Assembly (NCBI GenBank): GCA_945860245.1
Contig: CAMAPO010000012.1
Coordinates: forward strand, 1-33,793
Reading direction: 5' to 3'
Length of the DNA: 33,793 nucleotides
Source: Bifidobacterium breve
Lineage (GTDB): Bacteria; Actinomycetota; Actinomycetes; Nanopelagicales; Nanopelagicaceae
Shown: in pieces, positions 23,615 to 31,671 of the stretch
How positions within the stretch are numbered: the first letter of the stretch is position 1
Layout of the letters: the number at the start of each line of letters is the position of its first letter
The notes under the pieces: model-generated
Database searches by the model: none
What the model saw: the letters and a program-made list of their open reading frames with translations, nothing else
What the model was told of the DNA's origin: nothing
Made by a program: the position numbers and the translations under genes

Positions 23615-25145
23615 CTTGAAAAGTCTGCTCCGGTTGCACAAAAACGGGAAAACTACCTTTCAATTTCATCGATCACTTGACTGGATTCGAGAGCACCAGT
23701 CAAGCGAGGGGGGGATCCAAGTCTCATCTGTTAATGAAAATATGTACCCAGAAGTAACCGGATATTTCATCCCTTCGCTAATTAGCTGGGGCGAGATAGA
23801 ACTTGCTCAGCAATTCGGTGAGGCCTTGGTTGAAGTGCAACAAAAAGATGGGAGCTTCTTAGACTCTGGCTCTACAACCAAATGCGTTTTTGACACCGGC
23901 CAGATCATTAGGGGTTTATATGCCCTTTACAAAGAAACGAATGATAAAAAGTATTTCAATGCTCTTATTCAAGCAATAGCGTGGATAAATTCGACTATCG
24001 AAATTGACGGACGGGTGACGGCCCCTGATATTGAAGTTTGGGGTGGTGTTATTCCAATTGGGATATTACTTTATTCTCTTGAGCCCGCATTAAGGATTTC
24101 AAAAGTTTTAAATTTGAAAGAAGAAAAGTTAGAACTAGCTATAGACAGACTACTTAAAGATGAAAACCTTGAAAACTTTACAAGCGTTAGTCATTTTCAT
24201 GCATACATAATTGAAGCGCTAGTGGACCTGGGCCAAACCGAAAGAGCAAAAAAGGCGTTATATCCAATGCTAGATAAGATAAGATTTCGAGATTGGATCC
24301 CTGGAAAACCCAACCGCAAATGGGTCTGCTCAACAGCGATGTTTCAGTACGCGGTAGTGTGTTACAAAATCGGTTTGGATAAAGAAGGTAACCGACTTTT
24401 TCTTTCAGCTACAAACCTCCAGAATCGATCAGGGGGTTGGTATGGGTCTTATGGTTGGGTAGCTAAAATATTTTCTCCGCTTGGGCGGATCAATTCATAT
24501 TTTGGAATGTACTTTCCCCGCACCGAAATTCCATGGGCGATTAAATATTTCTTAGATGCATTAAATTTACGCTTGATGAATAATTTCAATCTTGTGGCTG
24601 ATACATTTAGTGAGCATATTGATCCAGAAGATGGACGCCTCAAATTAGTTCTAGGCGCGATCGAAGAATTGAGGCCCAGATCAGTTTTAGATTTGGGATG
24701 TGGGAAAGGCCGTTATTTGCAGCACATAATTCAAAAGTTTCCGGAAATTGATGTGTTTGCGTGCGATGTATCAAGCAAAGTAACTGAATCACTTTCTAAA
24801 GTTGTCGAAGTTAAAACGGGGTCGCTTGTAAAAACGCCATATAAAGATCAGGAATTTGATTTTATATTTACCATAGAGGCATTGGAGCACAGTGTTAATG
24901 TAGAGGCTTCGTTAAAAGAATTAAATCGAATTTTGGCAACTCAAGGATCACTACTAATCATCGATAAAAATTCATCAAAATTGGGAAGGTTAGAATTGCC
25001 GGATTGGGAGCAGTGGTTTGATGTAAATAAACTAGCTCTAAAACTAGAGAAAATCGGTTTTGAAACCACTAGTTATGCAAATGTTCCGTATGAAAATCGC
25101 AACGATGGATTATTTTTCGGCCTTATAGGGAAAAAAAATGGCTAA
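23607..25145 (+). CDS. Alpha/alpha-toroid domain fused to SAM-dependent methyltransferase
   Basis: The 512-residue protein has two parts. Residues about 15-335 are all-helical with recurring hairpins (DTGQIIRGLYALYKETND, HFHAYIIEALVDLGQ, CSTAMFQYAVVCYKIG), like six-hairpin glycosidase or terpene-cyclase toroids. No catalytic residues can be assigned. Residues about 345-512 are a class I methyltransferase with motif I VLDLGCGKGRYL (about 360-371), an acidic residue in FACDVS, and FDFIFTIEALEHS. The methyl acceptor is probably a sugar or lipid-linked sugar of the operon product. It overlaps both neighbours by 8 nt, so the reading frame is uninterrupted and the fusion is real in this sequence. 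The function of the toroid is unknown; epimerase, lyase or sugar-binding roles are possible. Confidence 0.85.
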   Translation: MTNLKSLLRLHKNGKTTFQFHRSLDWIREHQSSEGGIQVSSVNENMYPEVTGYFIPSLISWGEIELAQQFGEALVEVQQKDGSFLDSGSTTKCVFDTGQIIRGLYALYKETNDKKYFNALIQAIAWINSTIEIDGRVTAPDIEVWGGVIPIGILLYSLEPALRISKVLNLKEEKLELAIDRLLKDENLENFTSVSHFHAYIIEALVDLGQTERAKKALYPMLDKIRFRDWIPGKPNRKWVCSTAMFQYAVVCYKIGLDKEGNRLFLSATNLQNRSGGWYGSYGWVAKIFSPLGRINSYFGMYFPRTEIPWAIKYFLDALNLRLMNNFNLVADTFSEHIDPEDGRLKLVLGAIEELRPRSVLDLGCGKGRYLQHIIQKFPEIDVFACDVSSKVTESLSKVVEVKTGSLVKTPYKDQEFDFIFTIEALEHSVNVEASLKELNRILATQGSLLIIDKNSSKLGRLELPDWEQWFDVNKLALKLEKIGFETTSYANVPYENRNDGLFFGLIGKKNG

Positions 25146-26256
25146 AAAATCAGTTTTAGTGGTGATCGGTACGAGACCAGAAGCTATAAAATTGAATCCC
25201 GTAGTAAGAAGTCTTCATAAGTCAAAATTTTTACGACCAATCGTAGTTTCTACGGGACAACATGGCGACGTATTAGATGCGACCTTTTTAGATTTAAATT
25301 TGGAACCCGACTACATGCTTTCAATTATGAAGGTAAATCAAACTTTGACAGAGTCAGCTTCAAAAATACTTTCCAACTTGCAACCAATATTAGTTCATGA
25401 AAAACCTTGTGCAACTATTGTTCAAGGTGATACAACTTCCGCACTTATGGGGGCATTAGCTTCTTTTTACAATAAAATACCAGTATGCCACGTTGAAGCA
25501 GGCTTAAGAACTCAAGATCTTTTCTTGCCTTTCCCGGAAGAGGGAAACAGAAGATTGATTTCCGTGGTCTCTCATTTTCACTTTACGCCAACTCAACTTG
25601 CTACTCAAACTTTGATTGAAGAGGGGTATTCGAAGGAATCAGTCTTGCTAACTGGAAATACGGGGATTGATGCACTTCTCTTAATGACTCAGTTAATAAG
25701 CAATAATCAAGTCAAAATCCCTTCACCGATTAAGAAAATCATAAGGTTAGACAATCTTGTATTAGTCACTTGTCATCGGCGAGAGACCTTTGGAGCCCCA
25801 CTAATTGAAGTTTGTGAAGCGATCGCACAACTTGCGGATACGAGACGAGATCTAAACTTTGTTTTCCCCCTCCATCCAAACCCCAATGTTTTGAAGATAG
25901 TTGAGTCCGCATTAGGTGGAAGGACAAACATTCACTTAACGCAGGCCCTACCTTACAGCCAATTGGTATCGATTTTGGAAAATGCGCGAGTAATCATTAC
26001 AGACTCAGGGGGAATTCAGGAAGAGGGTCCAACGTTAGGGAAGAGAACAATTGTATTAAGGACTTTGACCGAAAGAAGTGAAGCCGTGCAACAAGGAATG
26101 GCGATAATGGTGGGAACAAATAAAGAAAAGATAATTGACGCCGTTTTAAGCGAATTGTCAAAGTCTGATAAAAATGTGAATCCGCGTACAACATTATTTG
26201 GCGATGGTTACGCTTCGGAGCGAATCATCAAGACCCTAGAAGAAAATTTCGGGTAG
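25138..26256 (+). CDS. wecB: UDP-N-acetylglucosamine 2-epimerase (non-hydrolysing)
   Basis: The 372-residue cytosolic enzyme converts UDP-GlcNAc to UDP-ManNAc. It has the GT-B-like epimerase fold: VVIGTRPEAIKLNPVV at the N-terminus, VSTGQHGD, VQGDTTSALMGALASF, HVEAGLRT (His118, Glu120), FPEEGNRRLI, VTCHRRE, and the C-terminal DSGGIQEEGPTLGKRTIVLR. Those motifs contain the conserved acidic, arginine and histidine residues of non-hydrolysing epimerases. No UDP-ManNAc dehydrogenase is encoded nearby, so ManNAc itself, or a derivative made elsewhere, would be the sugar used. The ATG overlaps the upstream gene by 8 nt. Confidence 0.95.
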   Translation: MAKKSVLVVIGTRPEAIKLNPVVRSLHKSKFLRPIVVSTGQHGDVLDATFLDLNLEPDYMLSIMKVNQTLTESASKILSNLQPILVHEKPCATIVQGDTTSALMGALASFYNKIPVCHVEAGLRTQDLFLPFPEEGNRRLISVVSHFHFTPTQLATQTLIEEGYSKESVLLTGNTGIDALLLMTQLISNNQVKIPSPIKKIIRLDNLVLVTCHRRETFGAPLIEVCEAIAQLADTRRDLNFVFPLHPNPNVLKIVESALGGRTNIHLTQALPYSQLVSILENARVIITDSGGIQEEGPTLGKRTIVLRTLTERSEAVQQGMAIMVGTNKEKIIDAVLSELSKSDKNVNPRTTLFGDGYASERIIKTLEENFG

Positions 26257-26260
26257 TTGA

Positions 26261-27106
26261 GTGAAAACGCCTACTGTCTCAGTAATTATGCCTGTTTGGA
26301 ACGGCGCAAGATACTTAAGTGAAGCCGTGCAGAGCATCCTAGATCAAAACTTTAAAGATTTTGAACTGATAATCGTGGACGACGCTTCTACAGACGAAAC
26401 TTCCGAAATTCTCAAAAACTTGAGTGAAATTGATTCTAGAATTACTGTAATTAGGAACGAGAAGAACATTCAACTACCCGCTAGCCTAAATGTTGGATTT
26501 CGCCATTCCAAAGGTATTTGGCTAACTTGGACTTCTGACGACAATATTATGGAAAAAGATTGCCTGGAATTTCTTACGGAATCTGCGAAAACCCAAGAAG
26601 CAAAATTTGTCTTTACTGACTACAAGATTATTAATAGTGAAGGAGCTTTCATAAAAATTAGCGAAACGGGTCCGATTGAAGATCTTCTGATAGAAAATAC
26701 AATTGGAGCATGCTTTCTTTACAACAGGGAGATTCCTGATGCTATAGGAGAGTACGCTGAAGATAAATTTATGTTTGAAGATTATGAATATTGGGTGCGA
26801 ATCTCTAAAGCTGGATTCCGAATGATGCACTTAGGTGGAAAATGTCCTTACAGATATAGAATTCATAATTTCCAACTTTCGAACCAAAGGAAATTACCAG
26901 CTGAATTTGTGTTATTTCGCTACAGTCTAATTAGAGAAATAAATGATGATAATAAGAGAGCGCGGGCCTATTTGTCGGTATTAAAACTTTCACTCCGGCG
27001 TAAAATTCCAAACATAGCTTTCAGGTCCTTGATCAAAATATCATTACTGAACCCCTTAATTTCCCTACCAGTCATCACCTCACTCATTGTAAAAAGAATC
27101 AAATGA
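26261..27106 (+). CDS. Family 2 glycosyltransferase
   Basis: The 281-residue protein is a GT-A fold, inverting family 2 glycosyltransferase. It starts VSVIMPVWNGARYLSEAV and continues ILDQNFKDFELIIVDDASTDET (about residues 26-48), the nucleotide-binding core. TWTSDDNI holds the DxD-like metal site (about 89-96), and EDYEYWVRISKAGF is the likely catalytic-base region (ED motif). A basic C-terminal stretch with two hydrophobic segments may attach it to the membrane. The start is GTG at 26261, 4 nt after the wecB stop. The stop overlaps the next gene by ATGA. Donor and acceptor sugars cannot be predicted. Confidence 0.92.
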   Translation: MKTPTVSVIMPVWNGARYLSEAVQSILDQNFKDFELIIVDDASTDETSEILKNLSEIDSRITVIRNEKNIQLPASLNVGFRHSKGIWLTWTSDDNIMEKDCLEFLTESAKTQEAKFVFTDYKIINSEGAFIKISETGPIEDLLIENTIGACFLYNREIPDAIGEYAEDKFMFEDYEYWVRISKAGFRMMHLGGKCPYRYRIHNFQLSNQRKLPAEFVLFRYSLIREINDDNKRARAYLSVLKLSLRRKIPNIAFRSLIKISLLNPLISLPVITSLIVKRIK

Positions 27107-27831
27107 AAAAAGTTATCTCCTTTTCGCTTTATGGTTATGACCAGAAATATGTCTTTGGAGCCATCAAGAATGCTGAACTAGCGAAGAAATATTTTCCAGA
27201 GTGGGTAACCACTTTTTATGTCTCCGATTCGGTGCCGTTACCAACAGTATTGGAATTAAAAAAATTGGCTGGAAATGTTTACATAAAGCCTGAGCCAGGA
27301 AATTCGAGTGGGATGTTTTGGAGATTTAACGAAGCAACAAATGGGGAAAATTCAAGGGTTATATTTAGAGATGTCGATTCGAGACTTTCTTTCAGGGATG
27401 CTACGGCAGTTAAAGAATGGGAAGTAAGCGGAAAATCTCTACATGTAATTCGGGATCACCCCATGCATAACGCGCCCATCCTTGGAGGGCTTTGGGGTGT
27501 AATTCCAGTCTCGTTGCCGGCATTGTCGGCAAAATTGGAAAACTTCTTACCCACGGGTTACTACGGGGAAGACCAAGAGTTCCTCTGGGAAAACGTCTAC
27601 CGGCCGCTTAAAAAAGATAGGTTTGTTCATGATGAATTTTTCATGAGGGAAATTCGTAAAAATAGGATTCAAGCAGAAAGAGTTCAATTTGATTTCTTAG
27701 GAGAAAGTCTTTCGGAAGATGAAAAAATAGATCCATTACTGAGAAAACAAATCGAAAAATGCCAGAATAGTTTTGTCATGCGGATCTTTTTGAAAGTTAA
27801 GAGTTTGGCTATGAAAATGGTTGGAAGATAG
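27103..27831 (+). CDS. Uncharacterised GT-A-like protein with DVD motif
   Basis: I do not recognise a characterised family for this 242-residue protein. It starts VISFSLYGYDQKYVFGAIKNAELAKKYFPEW, similar to nucleotide-diphospho-sugar transferase folds. At residues 89-94 it has RDVDSR, which fits a DxD metal-binding site. It then has VIRDHPMHNAPILGGLWG (about 115-132) and GYYGEDQEFLWENVY, an acidic block that could hold the catalytic base. It has no signal peptide or membrane helix and ends in a basic amphipathic helix that may bind the membrane. Because it sits among glycosyltransferases and its start overlaps the GT2 stop, glycosyl transfer is the best inference, but it is not shown. Confidence 0.75.
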   Translation: MKKVISFSLYGYDQKYVFGAIKNAELAKKYFPEWVTTFYVSDSVPLPTVLELKKLAGNVYIKPEPGNSSGMFWRFNEATNGENSRVIFRDVDSRLSFRDATAVKEWEVSGKSLHVIRDHPMHNAPILGGLWGVIPVSLPALSAKLENFLPTGYYGEDQEFLWENVYRPLKKDRFVHDEFFMREIRKNRIQAERVQFDFLGESLSEDEKIDPLLRKQIEKCQNSFVMRIFLKVKSLAMKMVGR

Positions 27832-27832
27832 A

Positions 27833-29065
27833 ATGCGAATCACACACGTAGCAGCAACTCGAAATTCTGAAAGCTCTGCGGCATGGCGAATCCTCACAGC
27901 GCAAAGGCAGGCAGGTATAGAAGCGTCAGCCTTGGTTCATATAAATTCGAATAATATGCCCAACACAGAAGTATTTCCGGACCGTGGAGTTTTTAGAAAC
28001 TATAAATCTGCTGCGATAAAAAATTCGGTTATTAGAAAATTGACCCGTTTAAATAATACAAAATTGCCATGGTCGTATTCATACTTTTCAGGAACAAACT
28101 TTGAAAACATTTTACATTTTAATCCAGAAGTAATCAATATACACTGGATTCCATCAGTCCTAGATTTATCAAAAATCCACAAAATCAACAAACCGATAGT
28201 GATAACGCTGCATGATGTCTGGCCGCTCACAGGGGGGTGTCACTGCAATCTAGACTGTGGTAATTGGAAATCTGGATGCTCGAATTGCCCGCAAAACTCA
28301 CAACTGGAAAAATACAGATTGAGTGCAGAATACAACTGGCAAGTTAAGTATAAATCCTTTAAAAAAATCAACAATTTGTCCGCAGTTGCACCTTCCAACT
28401 GGATGGGTGCTATGGCTAGGGAGAGTCCATTATTTGAGGATCGAGTGGTGAGTGTTATACCAAATTGTGCTGATAGCAAAATCTTTTTTCCTAGAGAAAA
28501 ATTGTCTTGCAAAAGAGAGTTGGGAATATCTGATAAAAAGTTTAACCTTCTTTACGTTGTATCCGGCAATATAAATCAACACCATAAAGGAATCGATTTA
28601 CTTAAATCGGTCCTCAGAAATGAAAAAATTAGTTTTAGTAATTTTCAATTATTAGTGGTTGGTCAAAGTCAAAATGATTTTAAAGATATTCAAGGTGTGG
28701 AAATCAAGTATCTTGGAGAGATAAAATCTCAGGAACAAATGAGTCTTATTTATAACGCATCAGATTTGATGATTTCAACTAGTAGGCAAGACAACCTTCC
28801 GAACACATTGGTTGAAGCATCCTTATGCGGGCTACCAATTGTCGCTTTCGATGTCGGAGGAATATCCGACATAGTTCAAGTAAATTTAAACGGTAGACTC
28901 GTAGCAATGGGAAATATAACAGAAATGGCTCGAGTGATCTTTGAAATGTCACAGATTGCTTTTGATCCAGGAGAATTATCAGCGAGTGCCTTGAAAAGAT
29001 TTTCATTTGAGAATTGCGCCAGAAATTATCTGAATCATTACCTAAAAATTGTAAGTGTCGATTGA
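27833..29065 (+). CDS. Family 4 (GT-B) glycosyltransferase
   Basis: From the ATG at 27833 the protein has 410 residues. A TTG four codons upstream is less likely because the ATG follows the previous stop by one base and GGAAGA precedes it. The N-terminal half has INIHWIPSVLDLS and THDVWPLTGGCHCNLDCG followed by GCSNCPQ, a Cys-rich insertion typical of one GT4 subgroup of surface-glycan enzymes. The C-terminal half has LLYVVSGNINQHHKGIDLL and SRQDNLPNTLVEASLCGLPIVAFDVGG, the GT-B donor-binding region with the retaining-type E-x7-E-like motif. It is a retaining transferase with unknown donor. Confidence 0.92.
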   Translation: MRITHVAATRNSESSAAWRILTAQRQAGIEASALVHINSNNMPNTEVFPDRGVFRNYKSAAIKNSVIRKLTRLNNTKLPWSYSYFSGTNFENILHFNPEVINIHWIPSVLDLSKIHKINKPIVITLHDVWPLTGGCHCNLDCGNWKSGCSNCPQNSQLEKYRLSAEYNWQVKYKSFKKINNLSAVAPSNWMGAMARESPLFEDRVVSVIPNCADSKIFFPREKLSCKRELGISDKKFNLLYVVSGNINQHHKGIDLLKSVLRNEKISFSNFQLLVVGQSQNDFKDIQGVEIKYLGEIKSQEQMSLIYNASDLMISTSRQDNLPNTLVEASLCGLPIVAFDVGGISDIVQVNLNGRLVAMGNITEMARVIFEMSQIAFDPGELSASALKRFSFENCARNYLNHYLKIVSVD

Positions 29066-29085
29066 TGATAACGCAGGGAAAAACG

Positions 29086-29844
29086 ATGGATGTAATTACT
29101 GTCACTAAAGATGATGAGACTAATTTAGAGATTACATATAATTCCATAAGTGTCATCTCTCAAAAAATGGCTATTCCGTTCACTTGGATAATTATCGATA
29201 GTGGTGAAAAATTTCAGAAGTCATCACTATTCCAATCAATATCTTCGGACCCCGATGTTATTTTTAGATACTTTTATAAGCCAACTTTTGGAATATACCA
29301 AGCGATGAATTTTGGTTTATCCCAGACATCCTCAGACTATTTTATCTTGATAAATTCGGGAGATATTCTCCTTGAGAATGTAAGAGACTACATCCCATCT
29401 CTTGCAAATAACCGAGTTTCTTGCTTCCAGTCAGAATGGCACAACGAGAAATTGAAACCGCTGGACTATCGAAATAATTATAAAATTTTTCCTAAACTTG
29501 GCAGAATGCCGAACCACCAAGCAATGATTTTTCCAAAACTTTTTAAAAATTTCCTTTATAACGAGAGATTTAAAATCGCGGCTGATCAAGACTTAAAAAT
29601 AAGACTGGCTAAGGAAGATAATTTGATTCTTAGGCATGAAGTAATAGTGAGCTCTCTCTTTGGTGGAATATCGACCCGTCAGATGACACGAACCGAAGCA
29701 TTAAATCGCTCTATAGAAACTTTCCTAATATTCAAAAATAATTATAATTTTGTTTGGGCTATATGCATTTCTCTTGTTTATAGTTTAAGATTCGTTTCCC
29801 GAACAGTAATTCAGAGAAAATCTCTGCTAAGGAAGATGATTTAG
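29086..29844 (+). CDS. Family 2 glycosyltransferase (WcaE-like)
   Basis: From the ATG at 29086 the protein has 252 residues; AGGGA lies about 7 nt upstream. A second ATG at 29065 overlaps the previous stop (TGATG) and would add seven residues, and cannot be excluded. Sequence features are MDVITVTKDDETNLEITYNSI, FTWIIIDSG, FGIYQAMNFGLSQTSSDYFILINSGDIL (GD-type metal site), and the C-terminal GRMPNHQAMIFP and KIAADQDLKIRLA, which are common in GT2 enzymes for colanic acid and similar capsules. A final hydrophobic segment may be membrane-associated. The ABC exporter begins right after its stop (TAG-ATG). Confidence 0.88.
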   Translation: MDVITVTKDDETNLEITYNSISVISQKMAIPFTWIIIDSGEKFQKSSLFQSISSDPDVIFRYFYKPTFGIYQAMNFGLSQTSSDYFILINSGDILLENVRDYIPSLANNRVSCFQSEWHNEKLKPLDYRNNYKIFPKLGRMPNHQAMIFPKLFKNFLYNERFKIAADQDLKIRLAKEDNLILRHEVIVSSLFGGISTRQMTRTEALNRSIETFLIFKNNYNFVWAICISLVYSLRFVSRTVIQRKSLLRKMI

Positions 29845-31668
29845 ATGAAAAAAATCCTCATTTACATAATTAGATCATTTGGAATCCTAAAAAAACGAGA
29901 CAAGCAAAAATTATTAATTTTTATTCTTTTTCAAAGTCTATTGTCCATCTTGGATCTAATCGGAATTGCTGTTGTCGGAATACTTGGATTGGTTGCAATA
30001 AATGGGTATAGTGGAAACGCGAATTCTGGCTTATCGGCGAGAATACTCGACCTGACTAATCTTGATCAAATATCTTTTTTTGCACGAATCATTATTCTTT
30101 GTATTGCCGCATCCACAATATTGTTGGGTAGAACCATCATTACAATTTACGTAACAAAAAAGGGTCTTTTTTTCCTGGCTAGAATAACCTCTGAGATTGC
30201 GGTTCAAAGTTTTTCTAGATTTCTTAAGTTACCATTCCCTGATATTCAGAAAATACCTACTCAAGAAGCGATTTTTCTACTCACTACCGGTGTGAATAAA
30301 TTGATATTGGGAATTCTGGGGTCATCAATAATTTTGATAACAGATGGTTTTCTAATATTTCTGATTCTAAGCTCCCTATTGATCATAGATTATCAATTAG
30401 CACTCTCTGCTCTATTTCTATTTTCAATAGTAATGTATATTTTGCGAAAATTTAGTGGCAATAAAACTACTTTTCTTTCTTCAGCTGTTGCAAGTGCCGA
30501 AATTGGTATAAATTCTTTGATGAAAGAAGTATTAGAGAATTACAGAGAAATTACAGTCAAGAATACTTCGCAGCGCTATGTAAATCGGGTAGGGAAAATC
30601 TCGAAAATGGCCATGGCCAAAGACGCAGAAGTCGCATTTTTACCACTATCGAGTAAGTACGTAATTGAATCTAGTCTTGTTTTAGTTTCATTTATTATAG
30701 GCGGATTTCAATTTGTATTAAACGACGCAAAAACAGCGATCGGTACACTAGCTCTTTTTATGGCTGCAGGAGCACGTGTTATGCCTGCAGTACTTAGAAT
30801 TCAGCAGAGTTTACTCTCAATTCAATCATCTGCTGGAACATCAGATAAGACCTGGAGTCTATTAAATGAAGTACTGAATTATTCAAACACAGAAGAGGAA
30901 TACCCCGAGGCTCTCAATTTTAATTATGGGGAATTCTGCGGCGAGATTGAAATTAGTGATGTTGAATATAGTCATCGTTCCAATTCTAAATTTAGATTGC
31001 GAATTGGCAGATTGACTATAAAGCCTGGAAACTTAGTTGCGATTGTAGGTTCTTCTGGTGCCGGCAAATCAACTCTTGCAGATCTTATCTTGGGGGTGAT
31101 CGAGCCAGATACTGGAGAAATTCTGATTTACGGCCGTAAGCCTTCTGAAATCGTAAAAAAATACCCGGGTAGCGTCGCATACGTACCTCAAAAAGTTTTT
31201 ATCTCTGATGCAAGCGTTCGAGAGAATGTAACTCTTGGATATGAGAGAGGAGAAGTTGTTGATCAGCAAGTTTTGCAAGTCCTAAAAGATGTACATTTAG
31301 GAGATTGGTTGGAAAGCCTCGACAATCATTTAGATTCACATGTAGGAGAGTCTGGTTATTCGATGAGCGGTGGGCAGCAACAGAGACTGGGTATCGCAAG
31401 AGCCCTGTATTCGAAGCCGAGACTTATATTAATGGACGAAGCAACCAGTGCCTTAGATGGTGACACCGAGCGATATATTTCTGAAACTATGTCTGGACTT
31501 AAAGGTGATGTTACGGTAATCATGATCGCACATCGACTCTCGACAGTTCGCAATGCTGATCGGGTTATTTACCTGAATGATGGAGAAATAGTCGCCGATG
31601 GAACATTTGAAACGGTACGCAAATCAGTGCCAGATTTTGATCGTCAAGCCCAATTGATGGGCCTGTAG
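29845..31668 (+). CDS. ABC transporter (MsbA/PglK-type), probable oligosaccharide flippase
   Basis: The 607-residue fused exporter has an N-terminal transmembrane domain of about six helices (residues about 20-310) and a C-terminal nucleotide-binding domain. Walker A is GSSGAGKS (402-409), the signature is MSGGQQQR (507-514), Walker B is LILMDEATSALD (529-540), and the H-loop histidine lies in IMIAHRLSTVRNADRV. It functions as a homodimer driving lipid or oligosaccharide export or flipping with ATP. Its place at the end of the glycan operon, with no wzx or wzy gene in sight, suggests it flips the lipid-linked glycan. Only 3 nt separate its stop from the convergent helicase gene. Confidence 0.93.
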   Translation: MKKILIYIIRSFGILKKRDKQKLLIFILFQSLLSILDLIGIAVVGILGLVAINGYSGNANSGLSARILDLTNLDQISFFARIIILCIAASTILLGRTIITIYVTKKGLFFLARITSEIAVQSFSRFLKLPFPDIQKIPTQEAIFLLTTGVNKLILGILGSSIILITDGFLIFLILSSLLIIDYQLALSALFLFSIVMYILRKFSGNKTTFLSSAVASAEIGINSLMKEVLENYREITVKNTSQRYVNRVGKISKMAMAKDAEVAFLPLSSKYVIESSLVLVSFIIGGFQFVLNDAKTAIGTLALFMAAGARVMPAVLRIQQSLLSIQSSAGTSDKTWSLLNEVLNYSNTEEEYPEALNFNYGEFCGEIEISDVEYSHRSNSKFRLRIGRLTIKPGNLVAIVGSSGAGKSTLADLILGVIEPDTGEILIYGRKPSEIVKKYPGSVAYVPQKVFISDASVRENVTLGYERGEVVDQQVLQVLKDVHLGDWLESLDNHLDSHVGESGYSMSGGQQQRLGIARALYSKPRLILMDEATSALDGDTERYISETMSGLKGDVTVIMIAHRLSTVRNADRVIYLNDGEIVADGTFETVRKSVPDFDRQAQLMGL

Positions 31669-31671
31669 AAA

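Larger units (their letters stand above)
22631..31668 (+). other. AT-rich surface-glycan operon, likely genomic island
   Basis: Eight genes on one strand are joined by overlaps or gaps of at most 20 nt. Sequence in this block is visibly AT-richer than outside: one 60-base line (28681-28740) has 19 G/C, against 30 in a line of the tmk gene (17161-17220). AGA and ATA codons are common here and rare in the housekeeping genes. The set (pyruvyl transferase-like, methyltransferase, epimerase, glycosyltransferases, ABC exporter) points to assembly and export of a modified oligosaccharide. No integrase, IS element or repeat marks the borders. Confidence 0.7.
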
